Source: Otis tarda (taxonomy: Eukaryota > Chordata > Aves > Otidiformes > Otididae). Taken from it: a stretch of DNA of 64,000 nucleotides. Positions 1 to 11,490 of this stretch are shown piece by piece. Every line of letters starts with the position of its first letter. Position 1 is the stretch's first letter. The stretch spans positions 24,045,001 through 24,109,000 of the forward strand of contig CM048552.1 of the NCBI GenBank assembly GCA_026413225.1, given 5' to 3'. The notes under the pieces were generated by a model. The model ran no database searches. It was not told the origin of the DNA and was given only the letters and a program-made list of their open reading frames with translations. The translations under genes and the position numbers were made by a program.

Positions 1-829
1 GGGTAAGGATTTGTCACTTAGAGTTGTCGTGTTCCCTGCTGAAGTAAGACAGAGGGAAAGAAAATGGTGCTTCTGGGATACAGCTGGAATGCACCACACA
101 TTACAACTTGTGTTATCTCTAGATGTATCAAAACTCTTCAATTTCAAATGTTTTATACATTAAAAAGTCAATATCCTTGTCACAGGTTGAAACTTATCTG
201 AAAGCACAGCTCAGATAAAATGAGGTCTGCATCTGCACAGCTCCAATTGATTCGGTGATCCTGGTATGCCCTGGAAAGACAAAGCAGCACAGATAATTAT
301 CATGAGGGAGGCTTACCTGAAAGCACTGCTAGATGAGATCTGAATTACATCTGCCCTCCTGTAACAGTTTAGATATGCACTGGAAAGAAACAAAGAGACG
401 TTGTTAACCACATTGCATCCTGGTAAGGTATTTTGGGCAGGAGATCAGAAAGTAATGCTACCGCAGGTAGCCACTGCTAAGAGACTTTAGATAGGGTGCA
501 AGTGAAACAGACTGGGGCTATGTGACCAGCAAGGCTATTGGTGGGTGCTGCTGAATATTTAACTTAAAAAATGATGGTATAAACGGCAGTAGTCCCTCAC
601 TGAGGACAGGTCCACAGAGGTCACCGCCCTACAGCAGGCTGAGGATGGCAATCTTGGAGTGGGACTGTCACACATGACAGTGAGACTCTTGTCACAACTC
701 AAGCACCCAAAGGATTGGATGCTGCCCCATTCGCATGCCTCAATGGTTGAGGGCACACCCAGACTCTAAGGCAGGGGCCTTGACTGGTGTGTGCCCTGTA
801 TGTGTAGCAGGACAGATTTCTGTATAGAA
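1..829. other. Unassigned non-coding stretch
   Basis: No gene is visible. The sequence from about 400 to 829 is less AT-rich than its surroundings and has a TATAAA-like string near 580, but I could not match it to an LTR or gene. The open frame at 559-756 (minus) has no family resemblance and is treated as chance. Confidence 0.5.
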
Positions 830-1465
830 ATCATAGAATCATAGAATAGTTAGTGTTGGAAGGAACCTTTAAAGGTCATCTAGTCCAACCCCCCTGCAAG
901 GAGCAGGGACATCTCCAACTAGATCAGGTTGCTCAAAGCCCTGTCCAAGCTGTCCAGGGATGGTGCATCAGCAACCTGTTCCAGTGTTTCACCACTCTCA
1001 TTGGAAATTTTTTTCCTGATGTCCAGTCTGAATCTACTTCTTTCTATTTTAAAGCCATTACCCCTTGTCCTATCACAACAGGCCCTACTGAAGAGTTTCT
1101 CCATGTCTTTCTTATAAGCCTCCTTTGGGTAGTGGAAGGCTGCAATAAGGTCTCTCCGAAACCTTCTCTTCTCCAGGCTGAACAGCCCCAACTCTCTCAG
1201 CCTGTTCTCATAGGAGAGGTTCTCCAGCCCTCTGATCATCTTTGTGGCCTCCTCTGGACCCTCTCCAACTGGTCCACATCCTTCTCAGGTTGGGGGCTCC
1301 AGAGCTGGATGCAGTGCTTCAGGTAGGGTCTCACAAGAGCAGAGCAGAGGAGCAGAAACATCTCCCTCAACCTGCTGGCCACGCTTCTTTTGATGCAGCC
1401 CAGGATGTGGTTGGCTTTCTGGGCTGCAGGCGCACACTGCTGGCTCATGTTGATCAATACCCACC
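830..1465 (-). mobile_element. CR1 LINE, 5'-truncated copy
   Basis: The plus strand begins with two copies of the complement of the ATTCTATG octamer, the hallmark CR1 3' terminus, so the element reads on the minus strand with its 3' end at the left. The minus strand at 919-1239 encodes a recognisable C-terminus of CR1 ORF2 (motifs [49 protein letters not shown]). The same region of the intact copy at 38.8 kb matches it closely. The reading frame is broken: the extreme C-terminal segment has lost residues, and the upstream coding piece (1236-1475) is in another frame. It is truncated at about 1465, so no endonuclease or catalytic RT region remains. It is a dead copy. The 157-codon plus-strand frame at 853-1326 is only the antisense of this element. 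Confidence 0.93.
919..1239 (-). pseudogene. CR1 ORF2 C-terminal remnant
   Basis: This 106-residue frame is homologous to the last part of CR1 ORF2, downstream of the reverse-transcriptase domain. Residues 1-60 align with the intact copy's [10 protein letters not shown] and [14 protein letters not shown] blocks. Near the end, the segment that in the intact copy reads [11 protein letters not shown] is shortened and altered, which shows small deletions. There is no start codon context of its own and no catalytic domain, so it cannot make a working protein. It is listed only to explain why an open frame is present. Confidence 0.85.
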
Positions 1466-1612
1466 TGCTCCACATAACCCCCTTAGAAAAATCCCCCTTA
1501 CAAAAAGAAGTAGAAAAAAAATCTCCTTAGAAATAAAATTTAAAAAAAATAGAAAAATCCCCCTTACAAATCAGTAGTCACCTGCTACACATACACCCCT
1601 TAGAAAATTAAC
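1462..1612. repeat. Short direct-repeat array at the CR1 5' break
   Basis: A 20-bp string occurs identically at 1485-1504 and 1551-1570 (starts agaaaaatccccc, ends ttacaaa). A related unit beginning cacctgct occurs at 1462-1490 and again, slightly changed, at 1579-1608. The array starts exactly where CR1 similarity stops. It is probably a local duplication, possibly formed when the CR1 inserted or later by slippage. Confidence 0.75.
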
Positions 1613-2461
1613 TTTACATTTTATGTCACTATGTTGCCTGATCGTGCTTTTGCAGTTACCCCTACACCACCCCCCTCCCATCCTGCCAATGCCAAGCCTA
1701 AATAATTACAATGTCTCTACCAATAAGCATCATTTTGTTGAGGAGGAGGGATTTATTTATTTTGTTTTTACTTCCCCTAATCTTTTACCTGGAAAGGAAG
1801 TAGGATAAAGAAAGGAGAATCCAGATGGGTTTTTTAATATATTGCCATTCTGACTGAGAGCTCAGTGCTGGAAACAAGGCCAACAGTCTCTCCTAACTTA
1901 GCACTGAGTGTAGTATCCTACACATTTCCATGCAGTAGAGATGACACAGGGATTACTGAAGCTTCTACAATACCTGTTTAGTAAAACTCCATAAAAATCT
2001 TCTTCACATCTTCTCAAGTTTCTTTGAAGTACAACGATGACTCAGCTTTCATGCTTAACTCGTTTTAGTTCCTCAGGATTCCTGAAGCTTCAGAGATGAG
2101 CTACACCATTCAGGAGTTCACTGAAATGCATAAATACGTACATCCTTGTTATTATGAGCCTATGGATGTTGGCTCTCTTGCTAGCCACAGTTTGGGGAGT
2201 GGATGTGATTTCAAAAAAGCAGAGGTACAGTAAATTAAGGAGGAGAAATAAATCTTTTATTTTTTCAAAATATACACATTAGAGCAACAGAATCATAAAA
2301 AAAAAAATTGAAATCTGAATTAAACAAATAATTGGACATCTGTCAAAATATAAAGAGATTCTCACCTGTCATTTTCCAGGAAGAAGCTGTACATGACTAT
2401 CATAATATTATGTCAATCCATATTCCTTTCCTGTATTTGTGAAATGAGCATTTTCTCACCA
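1613..2461. other. Unassigned AT-rich stretch
   Basis: I see no gene or recognisable repeat here apart from A/T runs (for example the A-run near 2298). The 61-codon frame at 1623-1808 looks like chance. Confidence 0.5.
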
Positions 2462-3019
2462 TGTTCTGGTTTCAGCTGAGATAGAGTTAATTTTCTTCCT
2501 ACCAGCTGGTATAGTGCCGTGTTTTGGATTTAAGATGAGAATGATATTGATAACACACTGATATATTAGTTGTTGCTGAGCAGTGCTTACACTAAGTCAA
2601 GGACTTTTCAACTTCTCATACTGTCTGCCAGTGAGGAGGTTGGGGGCACTGAAAAAGCTGGGAGGGGGCATAGCCAGGACAGCTGACCTAAACTGGCCAA
2701 AGGGATATTCCATACCATATGATGTCATGCTGAACAGTAAAACTGAAGGCAGTTGGCCAGGGAGAGGGGGGGCACTGCTTGACGACTGGCTGGACATTGG
2801 TCAGTGGGTGGTAAGCAATTGCATTGTGCATAATTTTTTTAAATTATTATTATTATTATTTACTACTATTATTTCCCTTCCTTTTTCTGTCTTATTAAAC
2901 TGTCTTTATCGCAGCCTACAAGTTCTACTTTTTTTCTGATTCTCTCCCCCATCCCACTAAGGGAGGAGTGAGTGAACAGCTGTGTGGTGTTTAGCTGCCT
3001 TCCGTCTTAAACCACAGCA
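2462..3019 (+). mobile_element. Solo LTR of an avian endogenous retrovirus
   Basis: The sequence starts TGTTCTGGTTTCAGC and ends in a CA dinucleotide (ACCACAGCA), the TG...CA ends of an LTR. From memory of avian repeats it resembles a common bird ERV LTR family, probably ERVL-type: GATAGAGTTAATTTTCTTCC near the start, the ggatattccataccat block near 2700, a short AT-rich (att)n tract around 2850, then a polyadenylation signal ATTAAA at 2894-2899 followed by a pyrimidine-rich tail. The flanks read CACCA (2457-2461) and CATCA (3020-3024), an imperfect 5-bp target duplication (4 of 5 identical). No gag, pol or env sequence lies beside it, so it is a solo LTR. The TATA region near 2735 looks degraded. 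The frames at 2583-2939 (plus) and 2597-2797 (minus) are inside the LTR and not genes. Confidence 0.85.
2894..2899 (+). promoter_or_regulatory. Probable LTR polyadenylation signal
   Basis: ATTAAA lies in the last quarter of the LTR, about 120 bp before its end, where an R-region polyadenylation signal is expected. Confidence 0.5.
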
Positions 3020-3024
3020 CATCA

Positions 3025-6000
3025 TTATCCAAGCCTTAGTGATCGAAACAAATCTAAGCATTCCAGATATGAGAAGGAGATGTTGGTGAAGCCAAGATAT
3101 GGAAACATATTGATACCCATGGAAGAATAAAGAAAATCTGAGAGTATTTCTATGCTGAACAGGGAGAATAGCACTGACATGTCTGAACTAGCTCTAAGAC
3201 AGAAAGCAAATGGTTCGTTGCTGTATTTGACCTCATATTGATGTATTGTATCATGCTAATTCAGCCTTATTGCTTGCAGGACTGAGCAATGGTCTCAATA
3301 CAGCATAGTCCAGCTTAAACAGAGCTTGAACAGTTCTTTACTTCTTGGTATACACATATCCGTAGGAGCATTATTGAAACAAGAAAGATAGTATTTCACA
3401 GAATAAATATACAGTGTAACAGGCACAGCCCTGCATATTTGTTATGTACAGTCTTTTTCACCATATTATAAAAGTGTATGAAGGCAAGACACAAAGCATC
3501 ATTTGGAGGATGGAACGTGGCACTTATGACAATACACACATTTCCATCTCTAAATATACTTTGTAATCCACTACCAGTTTAGTTCCAGAACACCCAAAAG
3601 ACATAATTATATTTTACTTCCAAACACAAAAACTCTGGCAAGCGAGTAATTAAAAGATAGACATTCCTTCACACTCGTAAAGAGACTGCTCTTTGGTTAT
3701 AGCAATAGCAGATTCTTTCACTTCTCTACATCACTTACCTGACACACCATAAAAATTAGATTTATTCATTTTTCTCCCACCTTGAGTGAAACTCCAATCC
3801 CATGGATCCTCCTCTCTGCTTTCTTCCTTGACACTGTATTCTGAATAAATTTATCTTAATCTACGGTGTCATAAAGGCAGTCACAGTCCTGATTGCAGGT
3901 CCAGGTTCAGTCCACTCATTTAAGTAGGAAACATAGGTGTTACTGCTCCCATTACAGTGAAAGGAGAGAGGCAAGCACTTCAGTAGGTAATTCATCCTGC
4001 CTAAAATAAAAATCACAGTAAGTACTGGAGTAGGACCTCAGGTGCATACATTTCCAGCTTAGGCACTGCAATTGTGAAATTAGATTTTTATTAATTTCAA
4101 TCTTAAAGTGAAGTTTGTCAAGCGGCTAAACCAAAATTCCTGTTGGAGCTAAAGGAAAGACTTTTAAGTGAACTTACATTCCAAGGAAAAAAATAATTTC
4201 TTAAAGCATATTTTTGTTGTGCATAGAAACAACACAAAGAGATTCTCCTTTCTAATTTAATTACACATAAACAATTATCTAATTTCTTCAGTTAGAATTC
4301 CCATGTTCCCTTTTTTTTTTTAATCCATCTTCAGCTGCTCACTACAAGCAGCTAATGTCTATATTATATTTTACATTACTTGTTGCATTATCAAATTGAG
4401 ATAATAAATTCCCTGGGATAGAAGTTTTGTTATTTTCTGTTTTAGGAAGCAGATGGTGGACCTGTCTGATTGTCACTTCCTCTGAATCGCTGATGATGTC
4501 TCTTTACAGTGAGGACCATTTAAAGAGAGAATGTGCTGCTTACAGGAGGTGCTTTTACTGTGACTATGTGGTAGTTTCCTTCTCCATATTGTGAAAAAAA
4601 CCCAAACAGACAATAGCATAGCAAAAAGTGATTTTTTTTTTTGAATGCCCGCTGCAAGAGTGATAATACATGATCCAAACTAAAATTGTCCCAATAAGAG
4701 TTTTCACTTAATTTGAAGCCTGTTTTCTTGCTACTGCTCACATTGACATGTTATATGCAGTCTATATACCAGTATTCCATGTCTAGTCTCATTTAACAAG
4801 TGAAGTAACATTGTTGATCATCATATTTGTAAATTGTTTCAGAAGAAATCTCCCGCTGTCACTTACGAGTCATGAGAACTACTCAAATGAATGCAGTATG
4901 GTGCTGAAACTTTCAAAGTAATTATCATCAACACTTTGATCTTACCCCATTACACTGTAACATATTAGCATATTAGATCTAAATCTAAATTAGATGTCAA
5001 TATAACTCCAAATTTAATCATCATGAGCACTTCATCTGATTTCATTGATAGCTTCTTGTTGTATAAGTAGTAATAGCATTCTACTGCTGTTTCTGATTAA
5101 CATAAACAAATTAAATTCAGCTTTCAGAAAATATTGTCATTCAGAATACAGGGAAAAGCCAAAAAATTGTAATCTAATCATGTTGACTTCCAAAATAAAA
5201 GCAGCTATTTTTTGAAATTTAAATATAAAAAATATGTTTATAACCTCTTGCATATGTATAATATGATGTAATAATATTTTGAATACAATGTTGCTATTAT
5301 ACTTGCTTTACTTGATTGTTCCTAAGACAAAATTTGCCACATTAATATATATTTGATTTATGCAAATATTTTTATTTGCTTATGTAAATATTTCGTGGGG
5401 TTTTTTTAATTGCAGTACAAATCAGTTATATGATCAGCTTTAAATTCAACTACCAATAAGAAGGAATCAAAAATATATCCCTAGATGTAGCCTATTTAAA
5501 CATTTAAGAAATATGTAAAGAGGGTAGTTTTCACAATATATATTTTTAAAATTCTCAATATTCTCTTCCATTCTCCATTCTGTGTGTCTGACAGGATCTT
5601 ACATACTGTTTGTTTCTTGCTATGTTTATTAAAGTTCATCCAGTTGTTAGGAATAAGGAGTTTTTGTAACTGTTCAAAATACAAGAAAATTGAAATTTTT
5701 CTCTCTATTCTTTCAGAACTTTCACCAGATTCAATATTACTGTTTGCTTGAACAAGGTTTGACTGTAAGAGCTCAGTCTATCTTTTTATAAAACAAAACA
5801 AAACAAAACAAAACAAAACCCGACCAAAAAAAAACCCCTCAGGCTGTAGCAGCCAGACAGTTAAAAGAAGAAAAAGTACTTCCCTCTATATCTCAATATT
5901 GAAAATGTAATAGGATAAATTATCTTTAAAAAACAAGTAACAAGGTAGTGGTGATGCTGGGGAAACTTCAAAGAAACACATGTTTATATGATTTTAAATT

Positions 6001-7419
6001 CAATTCCTCAGCAGTCAGTTCTATAAATAAGGAGATCCTGAGTAATTTTTGTTTGCTACGATTTCAATTAGGTGCACTAATCTGCTTTAATATGCAAGGC
6101 ACCAAAGACCAATGAGGCAATTCTATAGTAATGAAAGAAATCTCCTGCTTAGGAAAGTTTCCGTTAGGGCTGGAGGAGCTGGTGGAAGTAGCTAAGGGGG
6201 AGGGGAGTCACCAATGTGTGTTTCAAGTTTACTACCAAAATGCTGTTTGTAGCATTTTAGTAGCAGAGGCATTCAACACACCTCAACAGTTATGTGAAGG
6301 TATCACACCAGAAGTAAAGCAAAATAAAACATAAAACCCCTGAAGTAAATTTTAAGCTTGAAGTCCTATTAATTGGAGTTATTCAACTGTAAATAAAACC
6401 TATAATTCTATCAGAACGCACTTTGTAGTACAGGATGACTGTTGTAAGTCAGGGGAGTACATCTGTTTGATGAACTGCAGTAAACACAGAAGTTCTAATT
6501 TAACACCCCAAAGGCAGCAGTCTCACAGATATGACTCTGGGTTGCATGAATAAGGAGTCTGCTTGCACAGTGAGGAGGAAGGGAGGGGACTGGACAAAGA
6601 GATAGTGCAAAATACAGGATTATTGCTGTTTTCTGAGGTTTATTTAAAGAGGAAAGCTTCAAGCTTTTTTCCTTATCTTGAAGCCCTTGGTCTTAATGAA
6701 TAAAGATAGTACTCTTCCACAAGAACATCAACCCAATCTGTCACAGTAGTTGTGGTTCTACATCAGTCCAACATAAAATTGTGTTTTGTCTCCAGGTCAG
6801 TTATCTGCCTTCTAGAAAGTAACAAAGCAGTAATCCTGCAATATATTCAAAACCAATTCTGCCTTCTGTCCTCAGTTACCTAGATATATGACAACCATGT
6901 AAGATCAGATTGCTTACTCACCTTGCCCAGACATCACTAGTAGGACATACAATGTCAAAAGTAAATAATCAGCTACGTAGATATTCTGAGCTGAGAAGGC
7001 TACTAAAGAGTCTACATGCTACGAATAAATTCAATCTCTTTTTTGAATGTTTGGCCTTCTGAACATCCTGTGATCCTAAACATCTTGTGGTAATGAATAT
7101 ACAGTGTAGAGATATGCATCAGCACTAACTATTGAGATTCTTGCCATAGCCCTATAATTTAAAACGTAATTCACCTCAATCTGAACCAGATTTCTAACCC
7201 AAATTCCTATTTCTGACCACTTATAATGGGGGATGGTAAAGGAATCCTAGGAGATATCCATCAATCCAGGGTTATTTTTATGAGATACTGGGGCATCTCA
7301 GTTGTCACAAAGTGCTTTTGAGGCTCGAGTCGTTATATGATAGAGAAGGACTGCAGTACCAAGAAGTTTGTCCTCAAGAAGGGCATGAACCCATCCTGCA
7401 TGGATGTGTCATCCCTTTC
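3025..7419. other. AT-rich non-coding stretch
   Basis: No gene or RNA was recognised. It holds T and A runs (for example 4311-4321) and a pentanucleotide repeat listed separately. Frames at 4520-4741 (minus), 5496-5684 (minus) and 6131-6334 (plus) have no recognisable motif and lie in sequence with no splice-site context, so I treat them as chance. Confidence 0.5.
5790..5819. repeat. (AAAAC)6 microsatellite
   Basis: Six uninterrupted AAAAC units are read directly. Confidence 0.97.
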
Positions 7420-8090
7420 TGAACTTTTGGTTTTCATAGCAGCCTGCAACACTGTATTCCACAAATTAATTAGGAAAAGAAAAAATCCAGACAATAAAAG
7501 AAATAAAATCACTTAAAAATTCTTCCCCTTTTGATGAGAGCTTGTGCCCTAATTATTTCCCTTGGTGTTCTCACTGCCTGTATAGGGAGTTAGAACACAT
7601 ATATGTTCTATATATGCTGTAGAACATCTATATAAAACATATATATGTTCTAACTGGTTTTAAATACAGTAACCAGAACTGCACACCATTACGTTGACTG
7701 TAGGTAATTCAGGGATTTACGCAGTAAAATAAAACAACCTGTTTTGTCTCCATTTTTTTTCTAGTAAGTTGGAATATCTCTGCCATTTTCAACTGCTAAT
7801 GTTCATACAACAGATGTTTTTAGGGAAGCATTCACAATGGCTGAAAGACCTTGTTCCCAGGAGGTAACAGTTAATTTAAAGCCTGCTGATGTGTAAACGT
7901 AGTTAAGGTTGGTTTTCACCCTTGCACATTACTTTACAGTGTTGCATCCATCATTTTATTCCTAGTCATTTTGTACTGGAAGTTTTAGATCTGACTGTCC
8001 TGAATATTTTGCATCATCTACAGACTCTTTACAGTTCACTGCCATCTTCAAACTGATTAAGGAGAATAGGAAGAAAATGAACAAGAACAT
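7420..8090 (-). mobile_element. Ancient, highly degraded CR1 remnant
   Basis: Scattered blocks match the antisense of old CR1-family LINEs in the expected order: a block with ctgtattccacaaattaatta near 7450, one with ccagaactgcacacc near 7673, and one with tttgcatcatctacagact near 8009 followed by tcactgccatcttcaaactg near 8038. These correspond to successive conserved parts of the CR1 ORF2 C-terminal and RT region read on the minus strand. Similarity between the blocks is poor and no frame survives. The octamer 3' end is not visible. The assignment rests on remembered consensus blocks, so the exact limits are approximate. Confidence 0.55.
7589..7654. repeat. Imperfect hairpin (20-bp arms)
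   Basis: The left arm at 7589-7608 and the right arm at 7635-7654 are reverse complements at 18 of 20 positions, around a 26-base loop that is itself AT-rich. It lies inside the ancient CR1 remnant. The central part is (AT)-rich, so slippage is a simple explanation. Confidence 0.85.
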
Positions 8091-10876
8091 TTCCTTTTTC
8101 TTAGCATGCACAGTTCCATTAAACATATTACAGGGTTTCCAAAAAAATATTGCTGTAGTAGTGCCTTGACTTGTTTTTACGTGACTTTATACATACAGGT
8201 GGAGAGGATATATCATAGGTAAATTTCAAGAGCATACTAGAGATTTTTCTGTTTTACTTATAATATTAATATCCATGGAAAGTGATATCTTGATACTTAT
8301 TAACATGTATTTCTTTCTATTGGTACTACTAGGGTAGATAAATCCAAAATTAAGTTCATGCTTTTTCCCCAAAAGTGACAGAACACATAAAAGCTCCATA
8401 CAGAGTGCCTGAAATAATACATGCTATAAAGTACCAGTTGCAATATATTTTTAATTAATATTAGAAAAAAATGAAGTACAGAAACACTCACTAAATATAA
8501 AAGTTTAAAAGAAAGCAGAAAAAAAATTAAAATATATACGTGTGGCCTCTGAGATTAGATACAAAGTGTATGCAAAATTAATATTAATTAAATCAACATT
8601 GTGATAAATACTGTTGCTGTCTACACTGAGTTATGAAAATTGCTCAGAGAATAGTCTTAAGAAAAGGCCAACCATATTCCATGTTGTCAGAGCTACAGCT
8701 TGAGCAATCAAGAGAGAAAATGGAAAGTTCTTTTGTTCTCAGCTTTAGTGAGAATCCAATAGCAAAATGTCCCCTCCTGCTAACAAGTTTCTAATAAAAT
8801 GTTTTCTGGAAGTCAGTAAAATCCTGCTAAGAAAGGTAGCTTTTTCATTATCAGGTATCTTTAGCTTCCCGGAGGAGCAAGGGTTTTAGACTATTTTAAT
8901 TCAGAGTCTTAGGAGATTCTGAAATGTCTTTGAAATATAAATTAAGAGATTATAGAAGTCATCATAGCATGCTAGGCTTGTTTTAACTCATGGGAATCAT
9001 CAAATTGCTAATAATCAGCATGCAGAAGGAAAAAAAATCTTTTTTAAAAAATGCACATCCTGTATTTGGAAAAGTCATTATGTACTCTTACCAGGTGAAA
9101 ATAATGAAATACCTATCCTAAGAAGGATATTGGACAGCATTTAATAAGCAAAAGTATTTTAAAATCAGTAGGCTCAGAGAACTTCTACCAAAGGCTGCAA
9201 CATAAGTATTTTTAAAAACTGACTTTTTTAAAATAAGTGGATATATATAATTTTAAAATCACTCCCACTTGGCCCCTTTCTGGCCAAAAAGCCGTGACAT
9301 GTTCCTTCAGGCAGCCTGTGAAGCAAAGCGTATTCCTCTCTATCTGAGTTTGGTTCTTGTAATCATCAACATTGTTCCCCTTCCTAAACATACCACCTGA
9401 ATTCTAATTACTTGACTTCTATTTCATCCTAGATGTGAGTCAATTACTCTCCAGTCTCTATTTATCAAGCACGGAAAAATACAGGGACCAATTCCACTCC
9501 TGGAGTTTAATGTTACATTTTTGCTTCCTATTGTCTTAAAAGAGTCTTACCATAGGATACTCACTCATGGGATTTTCTTACATTCACCCACAGGAGCTAA
9601 TCGTCCCCTAAGCTTCTTCGTATAATCTTACACCTGCTACCTGTCAGACCTCTCCTTTCCTAAGCCTCCTATCCTCTCTTTCACTCTTGTCTCCAGCTTT
9701 CCTACTTCCTTCAGCTACTTCTTTTGATATGATACCTTTGCTGACCCTACCATCTTCATGACCTCCCATAACATATTTTTTCAATTCCCTTTAGAAATCT
9801 GATAATTCTTACCAACCTGACTCCAGAGTCTGCATTTTTTTTTTTTTTTGGAGGTCTAAATAATTGTGGAAGAAATATCCCTTCACTCCAAATGTGAGTT
9901 TAAAACCCTGGCTCCCCATGGAGAAACTTGATTATGTGCCTGTATATTCAGATATTCTGAAACTAGAGAAGAATAAATATGAAAATGAACATATGAACTA
10001 AAATAAAATTTATTACTCTATTTGAATTACAAACACAAAGACTATTTAAACCATTTAGGCCCCTGCTCATGATCAGAGTATAGCACTTAGTTGTTACCTA
10101 AAGAGATGAGCATCCCTACTGACTGTTTGTTTTAACCTTCTCAATTAGCTGCAAAGGTACCCTCTGACATGCTGATAACAGTAGATGCTGATGCTGACGC
10201 CATTTCCTGTTCACTGCTTCCAAAATCAATGCTCATGGAGAGAAGTAAATTTTTGCCAAACAGTATCGATTAATACTGTGCTATTGTCTGTATGGTGTTT
10301 ATAATCAAAAGTCAGAGTATGCCTGAACTGGAAAATAGGTTGCTTTTTTTATCTTTTCCTTCTCTGAACGCTTTTAATGGATTGAAAATTTTCTTCAAAT
10401 AAAGGAAAAAAAACTTCAGGGATGCTTTAATCTGTTTCTACAGATAATAGCTGACATGAGATTGCTGTGCCAGACGGTACCACTGGTATAAATTTGCAAG
10501 CAGTCAAGAAATATCCCAAGCAATTCAAGACAGTACATTATTATAATATAAACTGCACAAATGAAGTAAACATACTACTGCTGGATCTCCAAAACCCTTC
10601 TGTTCTTAGTATTGTCACATTTAAAACTTGGTAATCAAAGATGATCATCATTGTTACTTTAAGATTATTATTATTATTGCTGCTGTAATGCAAAACACAG
10701 GGGAATTTTACCACAGAAATAATGAAGTATTTTCAAGTGCTTTCATGTAGAAATGGACTGGGCTTTCTGGACACATGCAATATGCAGTGTTCTTAAATTA
10801 TTTGCATATGTCGAACTGTAGCAATAAACTATTTAGTTAGGAAAAAAAAAACCAAAACCAGGCTTCGTTTCAAAAG

Positions 10877-11086
10877 GTGGATCAAACATTTAGACATGGG
10901 TTCAGTTCAGAAGTCCAGCAAGAAAAAGACACCTCATCAATACAGCCTTCACAGGATGATCATTGGAACATCTGTTCCTTTGCAAATCTTTCTTCAGAGA
11001 CGATAAATAGGATGTTTTATCAAGCCAGAAAGAATAAAAACCGAAGGATCCTGGGAAGGCCAAGCCTACCTCCTTTTCACTCCTAA
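10877..11086 (+). other. Unassigned 69-codon open frame
   Basis: The frame starts at an ATG-equivalent position within ggtggatcaaac and ends at TAA. Its translation has a mixed, hydrophilic, protein-like composition, with acidic and polar residues in the first half and a basic stretch (YQARKNKNRR) in the second. I recognise no domain, no signal peptide and no membrane segment. The sequence just upstream is an A-run and lacks a convincing pyrimidine tract and AG acceptor, so it does not look like a spliced exon. It could be chance or the remains of an old retrocopy. It is included because its composition differs from the surrounding AT-rich frames. I do not claim it is a gene. Confidence 0.12.
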
Positions 11087-11474
11087 AGGAGAATTCAAAA
11101 GGAAACTGAATTTTAAATTAGATGAAAAATAGCTGGTACTTGAGTTACTTGGTTTGAGGTCAATAGATTCAGCTGTCATTTAGTACAAGAGAGTATATGA
11201 TATTTTACAGAGAGGTTAGGGAATGGATTAGGTATTACATATTGCTATTTTCTTCCATCTGTATTCTACACATACACTCTCATATGTCTAGATCTGACTC
11301 TTTCCCTTTGCAGATCTGACAGAAAATCTGCTTTTACAAACAACGTTAGTAAGATAAACTCCACTCAGCTGTCTCCAGAGTTTTCTTAGAATTGCATAGC
11401 AACATATTTCCCAGTGTCACAAAATACTTTCTGCATTCTAAGCCCTGAAGTGAGTACATCAAATCAATAATTGC

Positions 11475-11490
11475 TTAAGCATATGCTTAA
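11475..11490. repeat. Perfect 16-bp palindrome
   Basis: TTAAGCATATGCTTAA is self-complementary. Its core GCATATGC recurs at 11503-11510, and a TAATTA homeodomain-type core lies between the two copies. It may be a transcription-factor site cluster, but an AT-rich background makes chance plausible. Confidence 0.9.

Noticed and set aside
440..829. Possible LTR with a TATAAA-like string next to the first CR1
   Set aside because: No TG...CA ends, no polyadenylation signal in the right place, and no recognisable family.
853..1326. 157-codon plus-strand frame
   Set aside because: It is the antisense of the CR1 ORF2 end and 3' UTR at 830-1465. The same antisense frame appears over the intact CR1.
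7591..7610. Steroid-receptor response element (AGAACA and TGTTCT half-sites)
   Set aside because: The half-sites are six bases apart rather than three, and the sequence is explained by an AT-rich inverted repeat.
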